A stretch of 64,000 nucleotides of DNA from Sedimentibacter acidaminivorans (lineage in GTDB: Bacteria; Bacillota; Clostridia; Tissierellales; Sedimentibacteraceae). The DNA lies in contig NZ_JAGGKS010000010.1 of NCBI RefSeq assembly GCF_017873955.1, positions 62,001 through 126,000 on the forward strand. The letters are read 5' to 3'. The position numbers were made by a program, and so were the translations under genes. Shown here piece by piece: positions 56,408 to 63,863 of this stretch (position 1 is the stretch's first letter; each line of letters opens with the position of its first letter). The notes below the pieces were generated by a model. The model was not told the origin of the DNA, searched no databases, and worked only from the letters and a program-made list of their open reading frames with translations.

Positions 56408-56848
56408 ATGACAAATAGAGAAGTAATAGAATTTTACAAAAATAAAGCTATTCACTATGAGTTGTCAGATGAATTTGTAAAGAAATATCAACAATCGGGT
56501 GGGGGATATATAAAATATGCTAACGGTTTAGGTATAAAAGTTGATAAGTCTCTAGCGGAACCAAATCAGCAATGGCATTTGTTAAAATCATATTATGGTC
56601 AAAAAATAGAACAGAAAAAACTAGACTTAGATGCAGAAGCTAATTGTTGGGACTTCAATTGGCGAAAGGGAGGTTTTATATGTCCAGAACTATTACTTTG
56701 GATGGCAGAAGCTGCTGGCTGCAATATAACAGAGGCTAAGCGAGAAGCTGAAAAACTTTGTGACAATAATAAGCGTTCAGAAGCACACAAAAAAATCAAG
56801 GAATTAATTACATGGGAAATGATTAAAAACAAAATTAAAAATCCATAA
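56408..56848 (+). CDS. Hypothetical protein, 146 aa
   Basis: I do not recognise this family. The protein is soluble, mostly helical and charged, with notable motifs QQSGGGYIKYANGLGIKVD, CWDFNWRKGGFICPELLLWM and AAGCNITEAKREAEKL. Cysteines and tryptophans are conserved-looking around residues 78-100. It has a good ribosome binding site (AGAGGTGAG) and is a single-gene unit framed by sites D and E, so it is probably real and mobile. Confidence 0.65.
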   Translation: MTNREVIEFYKNKAIHYELSDEFVKKYQQSGGGYIKYANGLGIKVDKSLAEPNQQWHLLKSYYGQKIEQKKLDLDAEANCWDFNWRKGGFICPELLLWMAEAAGCNITEAKREAEKLCDNNKRSEAHKKIKELITWEMIKNKIKNP

Positions 56849-56854
56849 TGCGTT

Positions 56855-56946
56855 TAATCGACAAATTCCAATTTGTCGATTATTTGAATATCTCATTATG
56901 TTTATAATTTGTACAAGCACATTATAGCAATAATGGGAAGCTTGTT
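56855..56946. repeat. Cassette-end site E with attC-like inverted boxes
   Basis: First a hairpin TAATCGACAAATT / AATTTGTCGATTA (56855-56867 and 56870-56882, loop CC). Then the left box CTCATTATGTTTATAAT (56892-56908) and right box ATTATAGCAATAATGGG (56921-56937). The reverse complement of the right box matches the left box at 13 of 17 positions, around TTGTACAA. This is the clearest case of two imperfectly inverted boxes, as in integron attC sites. Confidence 0.72.
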
Positions 56947-57153
56947 CTCAAGAATATAAAGAAATTACTATATAGTGTATTTGTGTAAGCTTGTATTTAA
57001 AAGTTTTTGTGAAATTATTATGTGATTACAAAAAAAGTACTACAGTAAGATTTTTCTAAGCTTAACTGTGAGTTATTGTGCCAATAATCAACTAAAAGCT
57101 AAAGACAAATATATCTGTCTTTTCTCATAACGGGTTTTAGGAGGGATTAATAT

Positions 57154-58422
57154 TTGAATAAGCTAACAGAAGTAACTCGTAGAGATTTAATCGATATAAT
57201 TAAGGATGGGTTTACGCATACATATTATGAACCTTATTACCACCCTGATTATAAAGAAACACTTGAAAAAGAAGTTACGATGGAAGTAAAAATGCCTTTT
57301 TGCGGTCGACTATCTGAAATAGATTTTTTATCACGTTTGTATGATCTTGATAGTATGCCATCAACTGATAGTAGATTTAAAAATGCGAGTGGTGATATAT
57401 GGCAACATACCGTGAATAACGATGACTGGGAACCTTATTGGTTTTTTAGCGATAGACGCTTTAAACTTATAAATGGAAATGATCAGCCACTATTAAATTT
57501 TATTAGTGAGATGTTGCATCCAGCTGTAAGAATTGAAAGTTCTAAATGGAAACTATATCTTGAAAAATTTAATGAAATACTTAGACCTGATGGTTATGAG
57601 TTATTCGAAAGTACGCATATATCTGGCAGAGAAGTGTTTTTAGCAAAAGAAATAGATCATATTGAAATTCAAAATCTTTCAGACAAACTTTATTCTACAT
57701 TAAAACTTATTGGCGAAGGTTCTTATGCACAAGTTTTTAAATACAAAGATCCATTTTATAATAAAACTTTTGCTTTAAAGCGCGCTAAGAAAGATTTAAA
57801 TGAGAAAGAATTAGAACGCTTTAAGCGTGAGTTTGAACAAATGAAAAGTTTAAATTCTCCATATATTGTAGAAGTCTATTCTTTCAAGGAAGAAACAAAT
57901 GAATATATCATGGAGTTTCTTGATTGCACTCTTTCAAAATTCATAGAAGAAAATAATTCAACTTTGACAATTCAAAGCCGAAAAAGCATTGTTTCTCAAT
58001 TACTAAATGCTTATCGATACATACATTCAAAAGGTTTCTTTCATAGAGATGTGAGCTCGAAAAATGTATTGATAAAGACGTATGAAAATGTTTTAGTTGT
58101 GAAAATTTCTGATTTTGGGCTTGTGAAAATAAAAGAGAGCGAATTAACTTCTGACAATACAGAGTTTAAAGGTAGTTTAAATGATCCAGCTTTAAAAATA
58201 GAAGGGTTTAAAAATTACAAGATTGAGCATGAAATTTACGCATTAACACTCTTGATTGTTTATATAATCACTGGAAAAACCAACTTTAGTAATATAAAAG
58301 ATGAATCAATACGAGTGTTTATGCAAAAAGGAACAGATTCTGATAAAAATAGGCGTTATAAAAACTTAGACGAACTAAAAGAAGCAGCTTTTAAAGTAAT
58401 GCAATTAAATTATAAAATATAA
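57154..58422 (+). CDS. AbiJ-NTD3-like domain fused to a Ser/Thr protein kinase
   Basis: A 422-residue protein starting with TTG, eight bases from AGGAGGG. Residues about 45-170 (FCGRLSEIDFLSRLYDLDSM, DIWQHTVNNDDWEPYWFF, EMLHPAVR, ISGREVF) match my memory of the AbiJ N-terminal domain 3, seen in phage-abortive proteins. Residues about 185-422 form a eukaryote-like kinase: glycine loop IGEGSYAQVF, Lys in FALKRA, HRDVSSKNV and SDFGLV are all intact. It is followed after 23 bases by a partner gene in the same unit, and together they look like a two-gene defence system. Confidence 0.8.
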   Translation: MNKLTEVTRRDLIDIIKDGFTHTYYEPYYHPDYKETLEKEVTMEVKMPFCGRLSEIDFLSRLYDLDSMPSTDSRFKNASGDIWQHTVNNDDWEPYWFFSDRRFKLINGNDQPLLNFISEMLHPAVRIESSKWKLYLEKFNEILRPDGYELFESTHISGREVFLAKEIDHIEIQNLSDKLYSTLKLIGEGSYAQVFKYKDPFYNKTFALKRAKKDLNEKELERFKREFEQMKSLNSPYIVEVYSFKEETNEYIMEFLDCTLSKFIEENNSTLTIQSRKSIVSQLLNAYRYIHSKGFFHRDVSSKNVLIKTYENVLVVKISDFGLVKIKESELTSDNTEFKGSLNDPALKIEGFKNYKIEHEIYALTLLIVYIITGKTNFSNIKDESIRVFMQKGTDSDKNRRYKNLDELKEAAFKVMQLNYKI

Positions 58423-58445
58423 ATTCACAGGAGGATGTATACTAT

Positions 58446-59351
58446 ATGAGTCTATATACCGAAAGGCATGGCATGAGAAAGCCACTTGAAAAAACTTATT
58501 TTATGAGTAGAGATATGTATGCCCTACTCTTTGATTGCTGTGAAAAGTATAAAAAAAATTTAACTCATATTTTCACTATGAGTTGTCATCATGATTTTAC
58601 AGATAGTGACTATATCGCTTTCAATGAACAAGGTTTTATAACCAGAATTAAAGTTAAAATACCATCATTATTTCAAGATGAATATAATAGAATTTGTGTG
58701 CCACAGTATGATGATGAATATGATCAATATTCTCTATTAGATTATATTGAATTTTTTGCTCAAAACATCCAGGATATTTCTGAATATTGGAATAACGAGC
58801 GTTATAGAAATTTTCGCAACATCGATTGCTTAGAAACATTTAATATATTTACAGATTTCAGGAATGAAATAAATCAAATATTCGTTGAATCAGGATTACT
58901 TTATGAATTAACAGATGAAAAAATTATAGAACGTGTTGTAGAAAATAGCCCTCTAACACCCGAGATAGAAGCACAGGTTATGGAGCTTAAGGAAAAGAAC
59001 TTACAAGACCTTTTGAATGAAGCTGTTTCTTTGTACCGTTCTCCATACCATAATGCGAACAAGATGGCTGTGGAAAAAATTTGGGATGCTTTGGAAAATC
59101 TTAAAACTTATTTTAAAGATAGTGCTAAGAAGCAAGCTGATCAAAAAGTTTCAGATATTTTAGCATCACAAAATGAGAAGGTTTCTAAGATCTTTGAAAA
59201 AGAATTTAGTGAATTAGGAAATATTGGAAACAACTACCACATTAGACATTATAATGATATTCAAGTGAAAGTAACAGATAGCCGTCACTATGACTATTTT
59301 TTTAATAGATGTTTGTCGTTAATTTCGCTTGCCTTGCAATATTTGAAGTAA
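58446..59351 (+). CDS. AbiJ/HEPN-like partner of the kinase
   Basis: A 301-residue protein. The opening SLYTERHGMRKPLEKTYFMS resembles AbiJ-type N-terminal domains. The C-terminal NNYHIRHYND followed by HYDYFFNRCLSLISLALQYL resembles the HEPN-like end of those proteins, where an R-x-H type motif would cut RNA. The middle, around residues 175-250, is charged and helical. It lies 23 bases after the kinase gene with AGGAGG, so the two are co-transcribed. A role as an RNase effector controlled by the kinase is inference. Confidence 0.6.
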   Translation: MSLYTERHGMRKPLEKTYFMSRDMYALLFDCCEKYKKNLTHIFTMSCHHDFTDSDYIAFNEQGFITRIKVKIPSLFQDEYNRICVPQYDDEYDQYSLLDYIEFFAQNIQDISEYWNNERYRNFRNIDCLETFNIFTDFRNEINQIFVESGLLYELTDEKIIERVVENSPLTPEIEAQVMELKEKNLQDLLNEAVSLYRSPYHNANKMAVEKIWDALENLKTYFKDSAKKQADQKVSDILASQNEKVSKIFEKEFSELGNIGNNYHIRHYNDIQVKVTDSRHYDYFFNRCLSLISLALQYLK

Positions 59352-59357
59352 AGATAG

Positions 59358-59424
59358 TCAATTACCAATTATGTTTAAAATGCAAATCAACTGAGATTTT
59401 ATTTATCCATATAATGGGACACAA
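59358..59424. repeat. Cassette-end site F
   Basis: The exact 10-mer is at 59368-59377, only 16 bases after the preceding stop codon. CCATATAATGGGACA (59407-59421) is the right box, an imperfect inverted copy of TACCAATTATG on the left. Confidence 0.6.
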
Positions 59425-59475
59425 TAAAAGAATGAGTATATACAATCAAAAAATGTTCAAATGGGAGGAATAACT

Positions 59476-60309
59476 ATGTATGAGAATATTTTAAATTATT
59501 TGAAAGATAAGCCTCAACTATACGAGCCAAGCACGGCTCCATTTTGGGATGATGAAAATATTTCTAAATATATGTTAGATGCACACTTGAATCCGAATAT
59601 AGAAGCTGCTTCTAGGCAATTGGATTTCATAAAAAAGTCTGTTGAATGGATTAGATCTATGTTTAAAAAAACATCAGGAAAAAAATTGTTAGACTTAGGG
59701 TGTGGTCCTGGAATTTATGCTGAATTGTTTGCACAATTAGGATTCCAGGTTACAGGAATTGACTTTTCAAAAAGATCAATAGAATATGCAAATAGAAATG
59801 CTTATTTGAATGAAAAAAACATAGATTACATATATGAAAATTATTTAGATATTGAATATCGTAACGAATTTGATTTGATAACATTGATTTACTGTGATTT
59901 CGGAGTGTTATCTCCAAATGAAAGAAAAGTTCTTTTAAACAGAATTATGAATGCATTAAAACAAGATGGCATTTTAATATTAGATGGATTTACAAAGAAT
60001 CAACTTTCTGATGTACCCGAAAAACAGGATTTATATTATACAGATGCTGGTTTCTGGTGCTCGAAACCGCATGTGTGTATACAACGTAATTATCATTATA
60101 TTGAAACGGAAAATTATCTTGAGCAGTATGTAATTATAACGGAAGATAATTGTGACTGTTATAATATATGGAATAAGTTATTTACTATGAAGTCTCTTTC
60201 GGATGAGATAAAGTCGGCTGGTTTTGAAAAGACAACATTTTATGATGATGTTTGTGGTAAAGAGCTCTCAGATATATCAAAAACTATATGTGCAGTGGCA
60301 CAAAAATAG
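59476..60309 (+). CDS. Class I SAM-dependent methyltransferase
   Basis: A 277-residue methyltransferase. The SAM motif is LLDLGCGPGIYAELFAQLG, followed by VTGIDFSKRSIEYA and LITLIYCDFGVLSP. The substrate is unknown. The ATG at 59476 follows GGGAGGA; an in-frame ATG at 59461 precedes that site. It is a single-gene unit between sites F and G. Confidence 0.87.
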   Translation: MYENILNYLKDKPQLYEPSTAPFWDDENISKYMLDAHLNPNIEAASRQLDFIKKSVEWIRSMFKKTSGKKLLDLGCGPGIYAELFAQLGFQVTGIDFSKRSIEYANRNAYLNEKNIDYIYENYLDIEYRNEFDLITLIYCDFGVLSPNERKVLLNRIMNALKQDGILILDGFTKNQLSDVPEKQDLYYTDAGFWCSKPHVCIQRNYHYIETENYLEQYVIITEDNCDCYNIWNKLFTMKSLSDEIKSAGFEKTTFYDDVCGKELSDISKTICAVAQK

Positions 60310-60354
60310 ACAGGAAGAGTGCTGGTGCTAAAAATGAGTAAAATGAGAAGTTAG

Positions 60355-60429
60355 TGTTACTTCACATTATGTTTATTACAGTAATGGTATTAATAAGTAA
60401 TAATACAGATAAATCAGAATTTGTGGGGG
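60355..60429. repeat. Cassette-end site G
   Basis: TACTTCACATTATGTTTA (60358-60375), 56 bases after the methyltransferase stop codon. The nearby TTACAGTAATGG can pair back to it. ACAGATAAA (60405-60413) and AATTTGT (60418-60424) repeat the pattern of site D. Confidence 0.55.
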
Positions 60430-60437
60430 TAGAGAAA

Positions 60438-60890
60438 GTGGAAGTTATTGAATATTTTTCGAACGAGAATAAAGAGCATTGGAAGGGGCAGATTGCACTT
60501 GCTGATTGGGGAGCAGCAAAATTCCTGCTTAAATTATTGAATGATATGCAAAAATTTGATGAGCTGTTGGGAAGAGACGGAAAGCTATTTCTGCTAGTTG
60601 ATGGGGAAATGATAGTTTCATTTGTAACGCTTACTTGCCAGGATTGCATTCGTGATAAAAGTATATTTCCATGGTTTGGGTTTTTATTTACTTATCCTGA
60701 TTATAGAGGTAATCGATATAGCGAAAAGCTTTTAAAGTATGTTGAAGAAGAAGCAAAATCAGAGGGTTATTCAATTGCATATCTTGGAACAGACCATACG
60801 GAGTTATATGAGAAATATGGGTACACCTATATGGAGACGCGTAAAGACTATTGGAATGATGAGGCAAGAATATACTATAAGAAACTTTAA
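60438..60890 (+). CDS. GNAT-family N-acetyltransferase
   Basis: A 150-residue acetyltransferase. I take the GTG at 60438, seven bases from GGGGGT; a longer frame runs back through site G and is rejected. The acetyl-CoA core is GFLFTYPDYRGNRYSEKLLKYVEEEA, followed by LGTDHTELYEKYGY. The substrate is unknown. It is the last plus-strand unit before the recombinase. Confidence 0.82.
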   Translation: MEVIEYFSNENKEHWKGQIALADWGAAKFLLKLLNDMQKFDELLGRDGKLFLLVDGEMIVSFVTLTCQDCIRDKSIFPWFGFLFTYPDYRGNRYSEKLLKYVEEEAKSEGYSIAYLGTDHTELYEKYGYTYMETRKDYWNDEARIYYKKL

Positions 60891-60902
60891 AAAAACAAAT
60901 TA

Positions 60903-60984
60903 ATTGAATGATAAATTCTAATTTTTCGATCATTTGAATATCCTATTATGTTTAGAATATGGCAAGCTTTGTGCTTGCCATAAA
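60903..60984. repeat. Cassette-end site beside the recombinase gene
   Basis: TTTGAATATCCTATTATG (60933-60950), with the exact 10-mer at 60945-60954, parallels the same region of site E. A hairpin TGGCAAGC / GCTTGCCA follows (60960-60981) within flanking GTTTA and AAAAC. The recombinase stop codon lies just beyond, at 60986. Confidence 0.62.
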
Positions 60985-60985
60985 A

Positions 60986-61921
60986 CTAATTAAACATTAA
61001 AGCAAGTGGATTGGAATTCACAGCAGATTGCAATAATGTATCGTCAACATGAGTATAGATTTCTGTTGTGGCAATACTTTCATGACCAAGAATTTGTTGT
61101 AGCGAACGAATATCAACATGTCCATATTTGTACATTAAAGTTGCAGATGTATGTCGTAATTTATGGGTAGAAATATTTTCTGGATTTAATCCAGCTTTGA
61201 TAACATATTTTTTTATGACATTTTGAATGGAACGTGTAGTTAGGCGTTGTTTATTTCTGGATATAAAAAGAGCATTAGTTGGCACATCCATAGTGTTGCG
61301 AATTTGAAGCCAAGTAGCTAAAGACTTTTGTGCTGCAGGTGTCAAAAATATTTTACGTTCTTTATTGCCTTTTCCAATTACTGAAAGAATATTTGTATTA
61401 ACTTGGTTAATATTTAGATTAGCAAGTTCAGACAAACGAAGAGCACAATTTAGGAAAATAGTAATAATACAATTATCACGAGAATTAGATTTGCATTCTA
61501 TAAGTAAACGAACAGATTCTTCGAGTGTTAGATATTTTGGAATTCGTTTAGGAAGTTTAGGGGTTTCAAGTTCTTCAGCTATATTGCTATCTAGCAAATG
61601 AGCTTTTGAATTTAGATATTTCCAAAATTGTCTTATGGACACTATTTTCCTAGTCCTTGTTCCTGCGGAAGATTTTAAATTGGTTTGGCAATAAGAGATA
61701 AAAGAATACATGTCATTGATAGAAATCGATTTAATAAATGTTAAGTCAATATAACTAAAATCAAAGTTAACTTGTAGTATTCTTCGTTTCTCACTTATAA
61801 ATTTAAAAAAGTAGAGTAAATCGATTCTGTATTCAAGAATAGTGTTGTTACTTCGACCTTTAATAATAGTTAAATAATTTAGATATTGTTCTAAAATAAG
61901 ACAAGTTTTGTTAGATTGCAT
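60986..61921 (-). CDS. Tyrosine recombinase (XerC/D-like integrase)
   Basis: A 311-residue site-specific recombinase. The N-terminal SAM-like core-binding domain covers about residues 1-110. The catalytic domain has Arg162 (ALRLSEL), Lys184 (GKGNKER), His253 and Arg256 (HKLRH), His280 (LGHES) and Tyr289 (EIYTHV), so it looks active. There is no extra helix between the Lys and HxxR motifs, the insert that marks integron IntI proteins; the spacing here is XerC/D-like. Its 3' end abuts a cassette-end site and it points against the cassettes. The ribosome binding site is AAAGGAG. A relic of a second copy lies at 52893-53003. Confidence 0.92.
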   Translation of the reverse strand: MQSNKTCLILEQYLNYLTIIKGRSNNTILEYRIDLLYFFKFISEKRRILQVNFDFSYIDLTFIKSISINDMYSFISYCQTNLKSSAGTRTRKIVSIRQFWKYLNSKAHLLDSNIAEELETPKLPKRIPKYLTLEESVRLLIECKSNSRDNCIITIFLNCALRLSELANLNINQVNTNILSVIGKGNKERKIFLTPAAQKSLATWLQIRNTMDVPTNALFISRNKQRLTTRSIQNVIKKYVIKAGLNPENISTHKLRHTSATLMYKYGHVDIRSLQQILGHESIATTEIYTHVDDTLLQSAVNSNPLALMFN

Positions 61922-61956
61922 ATTGATGAAACTCCTTTTATTGAGATTGTTACCAA

Positions 61957-61983
61957 TAATTGAATATTTAATTATGAGAAACT
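61957..61983. repeat. Degenerate left-box-like sequence upstream of the recombinase
   Basis: ATTGAATATTTAATTATG (61959-61976) resembles TTTGAATATCCTATTATG beside the recombinase 3' end. The 10-mer ATTATGAGAA here keeps only the first six bases intact. It could be a worn site or the equivalent of a primary attachment site. Confidence 0.35.
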
Positions 61984-62049
61984 TAAATTTTGTATTAAAC
62001 TAGTTATGCAAAGTAAAAAATATTTATATTTAATGGAGGTAAATAATAA

Positions 62050-62562
62050 ATGGAAGAATGGGATTTATTTGATGAAAAAAGACAATCTCTAAATAAAACT
62101 CACAATAGACAAGATAAAATGATAATTGATGAATACCATATTGTTGTAGATATTTGGACTGTTAATACCAATAATGAAATATTGTTGACATTACGACATC
62201 CAGATAAGAAAGACTATCCAAATTTTTGGGAGAATACTGGTTGTTCTGTCTTAGCTGGAGAAACAAGTAAGGCAGGAGCAATAAGAGAATTGTATGAGGA
62301 AACGGGAATAATTGCTAATAAAAATGATTTAGTCTTTCTAGGTACGAAAAAAGAGAAAACAGATTTTGTTGATACTTACATACTCAGAAAAAATTGCAAA
62401 ACTTCCAAGTTGACAATGCAAGAGGGTGAAACTGTCGGAGTACAATGGGTAACTTTGGATAAATTAGATGTAATGATAAAATCAGGAACTATTGCATTAC
62501 CGGTTGCAGAAAGATTAGCACCTTTAAGAAAAATTTTCGAGGATTTTCTATTTTCCAAATGA
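62050..62562 (+). CDS. NUDIX hydrolase
   Basis: A 170-residue NUDIX protein, with the box GETSKAGAIRELYEETGI (G-x5-E-x7-REUxEE-x-G pattern with the first Glu displaced or replaced) near residue 75. The opening EEWDLFDEKRQSLNKTHNR resembles the isopentenyl-diphosphate-isomerase/YfcD-like group. It hydrolyses a nucleoside diphosphate-linked compound that cannot be named. The ribosome binding site is TGGAGG. It lies behind the divergent recombinase gene. Confidence 0.86.
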   Translation: MEEWDLFDEKRQSLNKTHNRQDKMIIDEYHIVVDIWTVNTNNEILLTLRHPDKKDYPNFWENTGCSVLAGETSKAGAIRELYEETGIIANKNDLVFLGTKKEKTDFVDTYILRKNCKTSKLTMQEGETVGVQWVTLDKLDVMIKSGTIALPVAERLAPLRKIFEDFLFSK

Positions 62563-62777
62563 GCAATAGATTTAGTTAATGAGTTTGAAACTTATTTTGT
62601 TGAAATCAAAATGATATCCTTATAATAATTATAATGATCATTAGGGTGAAAATAAATGACTAAAAAAACAACTTGATAAAATTAAGAGCATGTAGTTATG
62701 AAGCAATTGTAGAAAATAATGGCATAAAGGTTATTTATATAATACACGATATAATCATCACGGTTAGGAGTAAAATT

Positions 62778-63284
62778 ATGAATATAGAAGTTGTAAAAGT
62801 ACCTTTGGAAGAGAAACAAATATTAAATAATTTATTAAAAATGTATTGTTATGAGTGGTCACAGTATAATAAATTTGATGTCAATGATCAGGGCGAATAT
62901 GAATTTGAATATCATCTTTCTGATTTTTGGAATAAAGAAAATCACTTTCCATTCTTCATTAAGGTTAATGGTATATTAGCAGGTTTTGTGTTAATCGATG
63001 ATGATTTTGCTGTGCATTTGAATTATGATTATGCAATTTCTGAATTTTTTATTATGCATAAGTATCGTCGGGCAGGAGTAGGCCGATATGCAGCAAAATT
63101 TGTATTTGACATGTTTCGTGGAAAGTGGGAAATAGGACGACATCCGCATAATATTATGTCGGTTGGATTTTGGGACAGCGTTGTTAACGAATATACAGAT
63201 GGTAAATATGAGATCATAAAATCTTGTCCAGATTTTGTATACCATGATGGAACATACGCTGATATTATTTCATTTGAGAATTAG
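62778..63284 (+). CDS. GNAT-family N-acetyltransferase
   Basis: A 168-residue acetyltransferase. The acetyl-CoA site is FFIMHKYRRAGVGRYAAKFVF (RRxGxG/A pattern), followed by GFWDSVVNEYT. It resembles the predicted acetyltransferases of the aminoglycoside-type GNAT group, but no substrate can be given. The ATG at 62778 follows TAGGAG; a longer frame upstream has no ribosome binding site. The 215-base gap to the NUDIX gene shows no ATTATGTTTA box. Confidence 0.83.
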   Translation: MNIEVVKVPLEEKQILNNLLKMYCYEWSQYNKFDVNDQGEYEFEYHLSDFWNKENHFPFFIKVNGILAGFVLIDDDFAVHLNYDYAISEFFIMHKYRRAGVGRYAAKFVFDMFRGKWEIGRHPHNIMSVGFWDSVVNEYTDGKYEIIKSCPDFVYHDGTYADIISFEN

Positions 63285-63364
63285 CAATTTTCTGTGTAAA
63301 ATTATTATAAATTGAAATTGAAATATTTCGCTTTCTTCTTAAAGTATGAGTTTCTAATCATTCT

Positions 63365-63457
63365 ATCTCATATTAGTTTATGCATTAATTAATTATAGCA
63401 AGTAGACGAATAATCCGCAGTTCGTCAATGTACGTATTGTAGCAATAATGTGAAGCT
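63365..63457. repeat. Boundary recombination-like site J
   Basis: It opens with TCTCATATTAGTTTA (63366-63380), a worn left box. GACGAA and TTCGTC form an internal inverted repeat. It ends with ATTGTAGCAATAATGTGAAG (63436-63455). The segment 63417-63455 is 35 of 39 identical to site A at 50788-50826. Confidence 0.65.
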
Positions 63458-63863
63458 GGTTATATAGAATAAAATTTCTATAAAGATTGAATGAAGAGAG
63501 TAAAGTGTTTAACAATGTAATAATATATTGAGATTTAGAATATGATTCGATGAACCGTATCACAAATAGTTCCAAAACAGTTATACAGAGAAATATATTT
63601 TCAAAAGATGAGTTTGTAATGCATTTTGGTAAGGACAGAAATGTAAAAGTAGAACAAGTTATTTGACCAATTCGAACAATTCTAATGATAGTAAGCAATT
63701 TATATCATTGAAAAAAGGCTATATCGAATCATATTTTTTATTCAATGACATGGGAGGTTTTGTGAAAGTATCATACTTTACATATTTTTAAAACAGATAT
63801 AAAATTGTACAAGAGTAACTTGACGATTAGAAATAGGTAAACTTGTTGGAGAGAGTGGAGGAT
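63458..63863. other. Gap after site J
   Basis: No convincing gene. A plus-strand frame of 44 codons (about 63534-63665, DLEYDSMNRITN then FSKDEFVMHFGKDRNVKVEQ) ends in a stop and lacks a ribosome binding site, so it may be a gene remnant. The minus-strand frame opposite is low-complexity and hydrophobic and is not believed. Confidence 0.35.

Larger units (their letters stand above)
50764..63455. mobile_element. Integron-like cassette array with a tyrosine recombinase
   Basis: About ten plus-strand gene units are separated by sites carrying the 10-mer ATTATGTTTA. It is exact at 53882, 54573, 56332, 56895, 59368, 60366 and 60945, and nearly so at 52869, 53066, 61971 and 63370. Each exact copy lies 16-63 bases after a stop codon. 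Several sites contain a second box near TAGCAATAATGGGAAG that is an imperfect inverted copy of the first, as in integron attC sites. A recombinase gene (60986-61921) and a relic of another (52893-53003) lie beside such sites on the minus strand. Gene types (GNAT, NUDIX, HIT, methyltransferase, phage defence) are those usual in integron cassettes. With A and T each near 35% and G near 15%, the 10-mer is expected less than once per 13 kb on one strand. Confidence 0.65.

Noticed and set aside
60903-60984. Ordinary terminator for the recombinase gene
   Set aside because: The TGGCAAGC/GCTTGCCA hairpin has no T tract on the recombinase strand; it fits better as part of the cassette-end site.
60986-61921. 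Calling the recombinase a true integron IntI
   Set aside because: The IntI-specific insert between the Lys and HxxR motifs is absent and the gene orientation is reversed relative to the cassettes.
50764-63455. CRISPR array
   Set aside because: The repeats lie hundreds to thousands of bases apart between genes and are not regularly spaced with short spacers; no cas genes are present.
50764-63455. Prophage or conjugative element
   Set aside because: No capsid, tail, portal, terminase, relaxase or type IV secretion genes are present.
50764-63455. Insertion sequence or transposon
   Set aside because: No DDE, HUH or serine transposase is found; the only recombinase is a tyrosine type, and unit ends lack terminal inverted repeats with target duplications.
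63393-63698. Minus-strand 101-codon frame after site J
   Set aside because: It overlaps site J, has no ribosome binding site and its product is hydrophobic low-complexity sequence without family resemblance.
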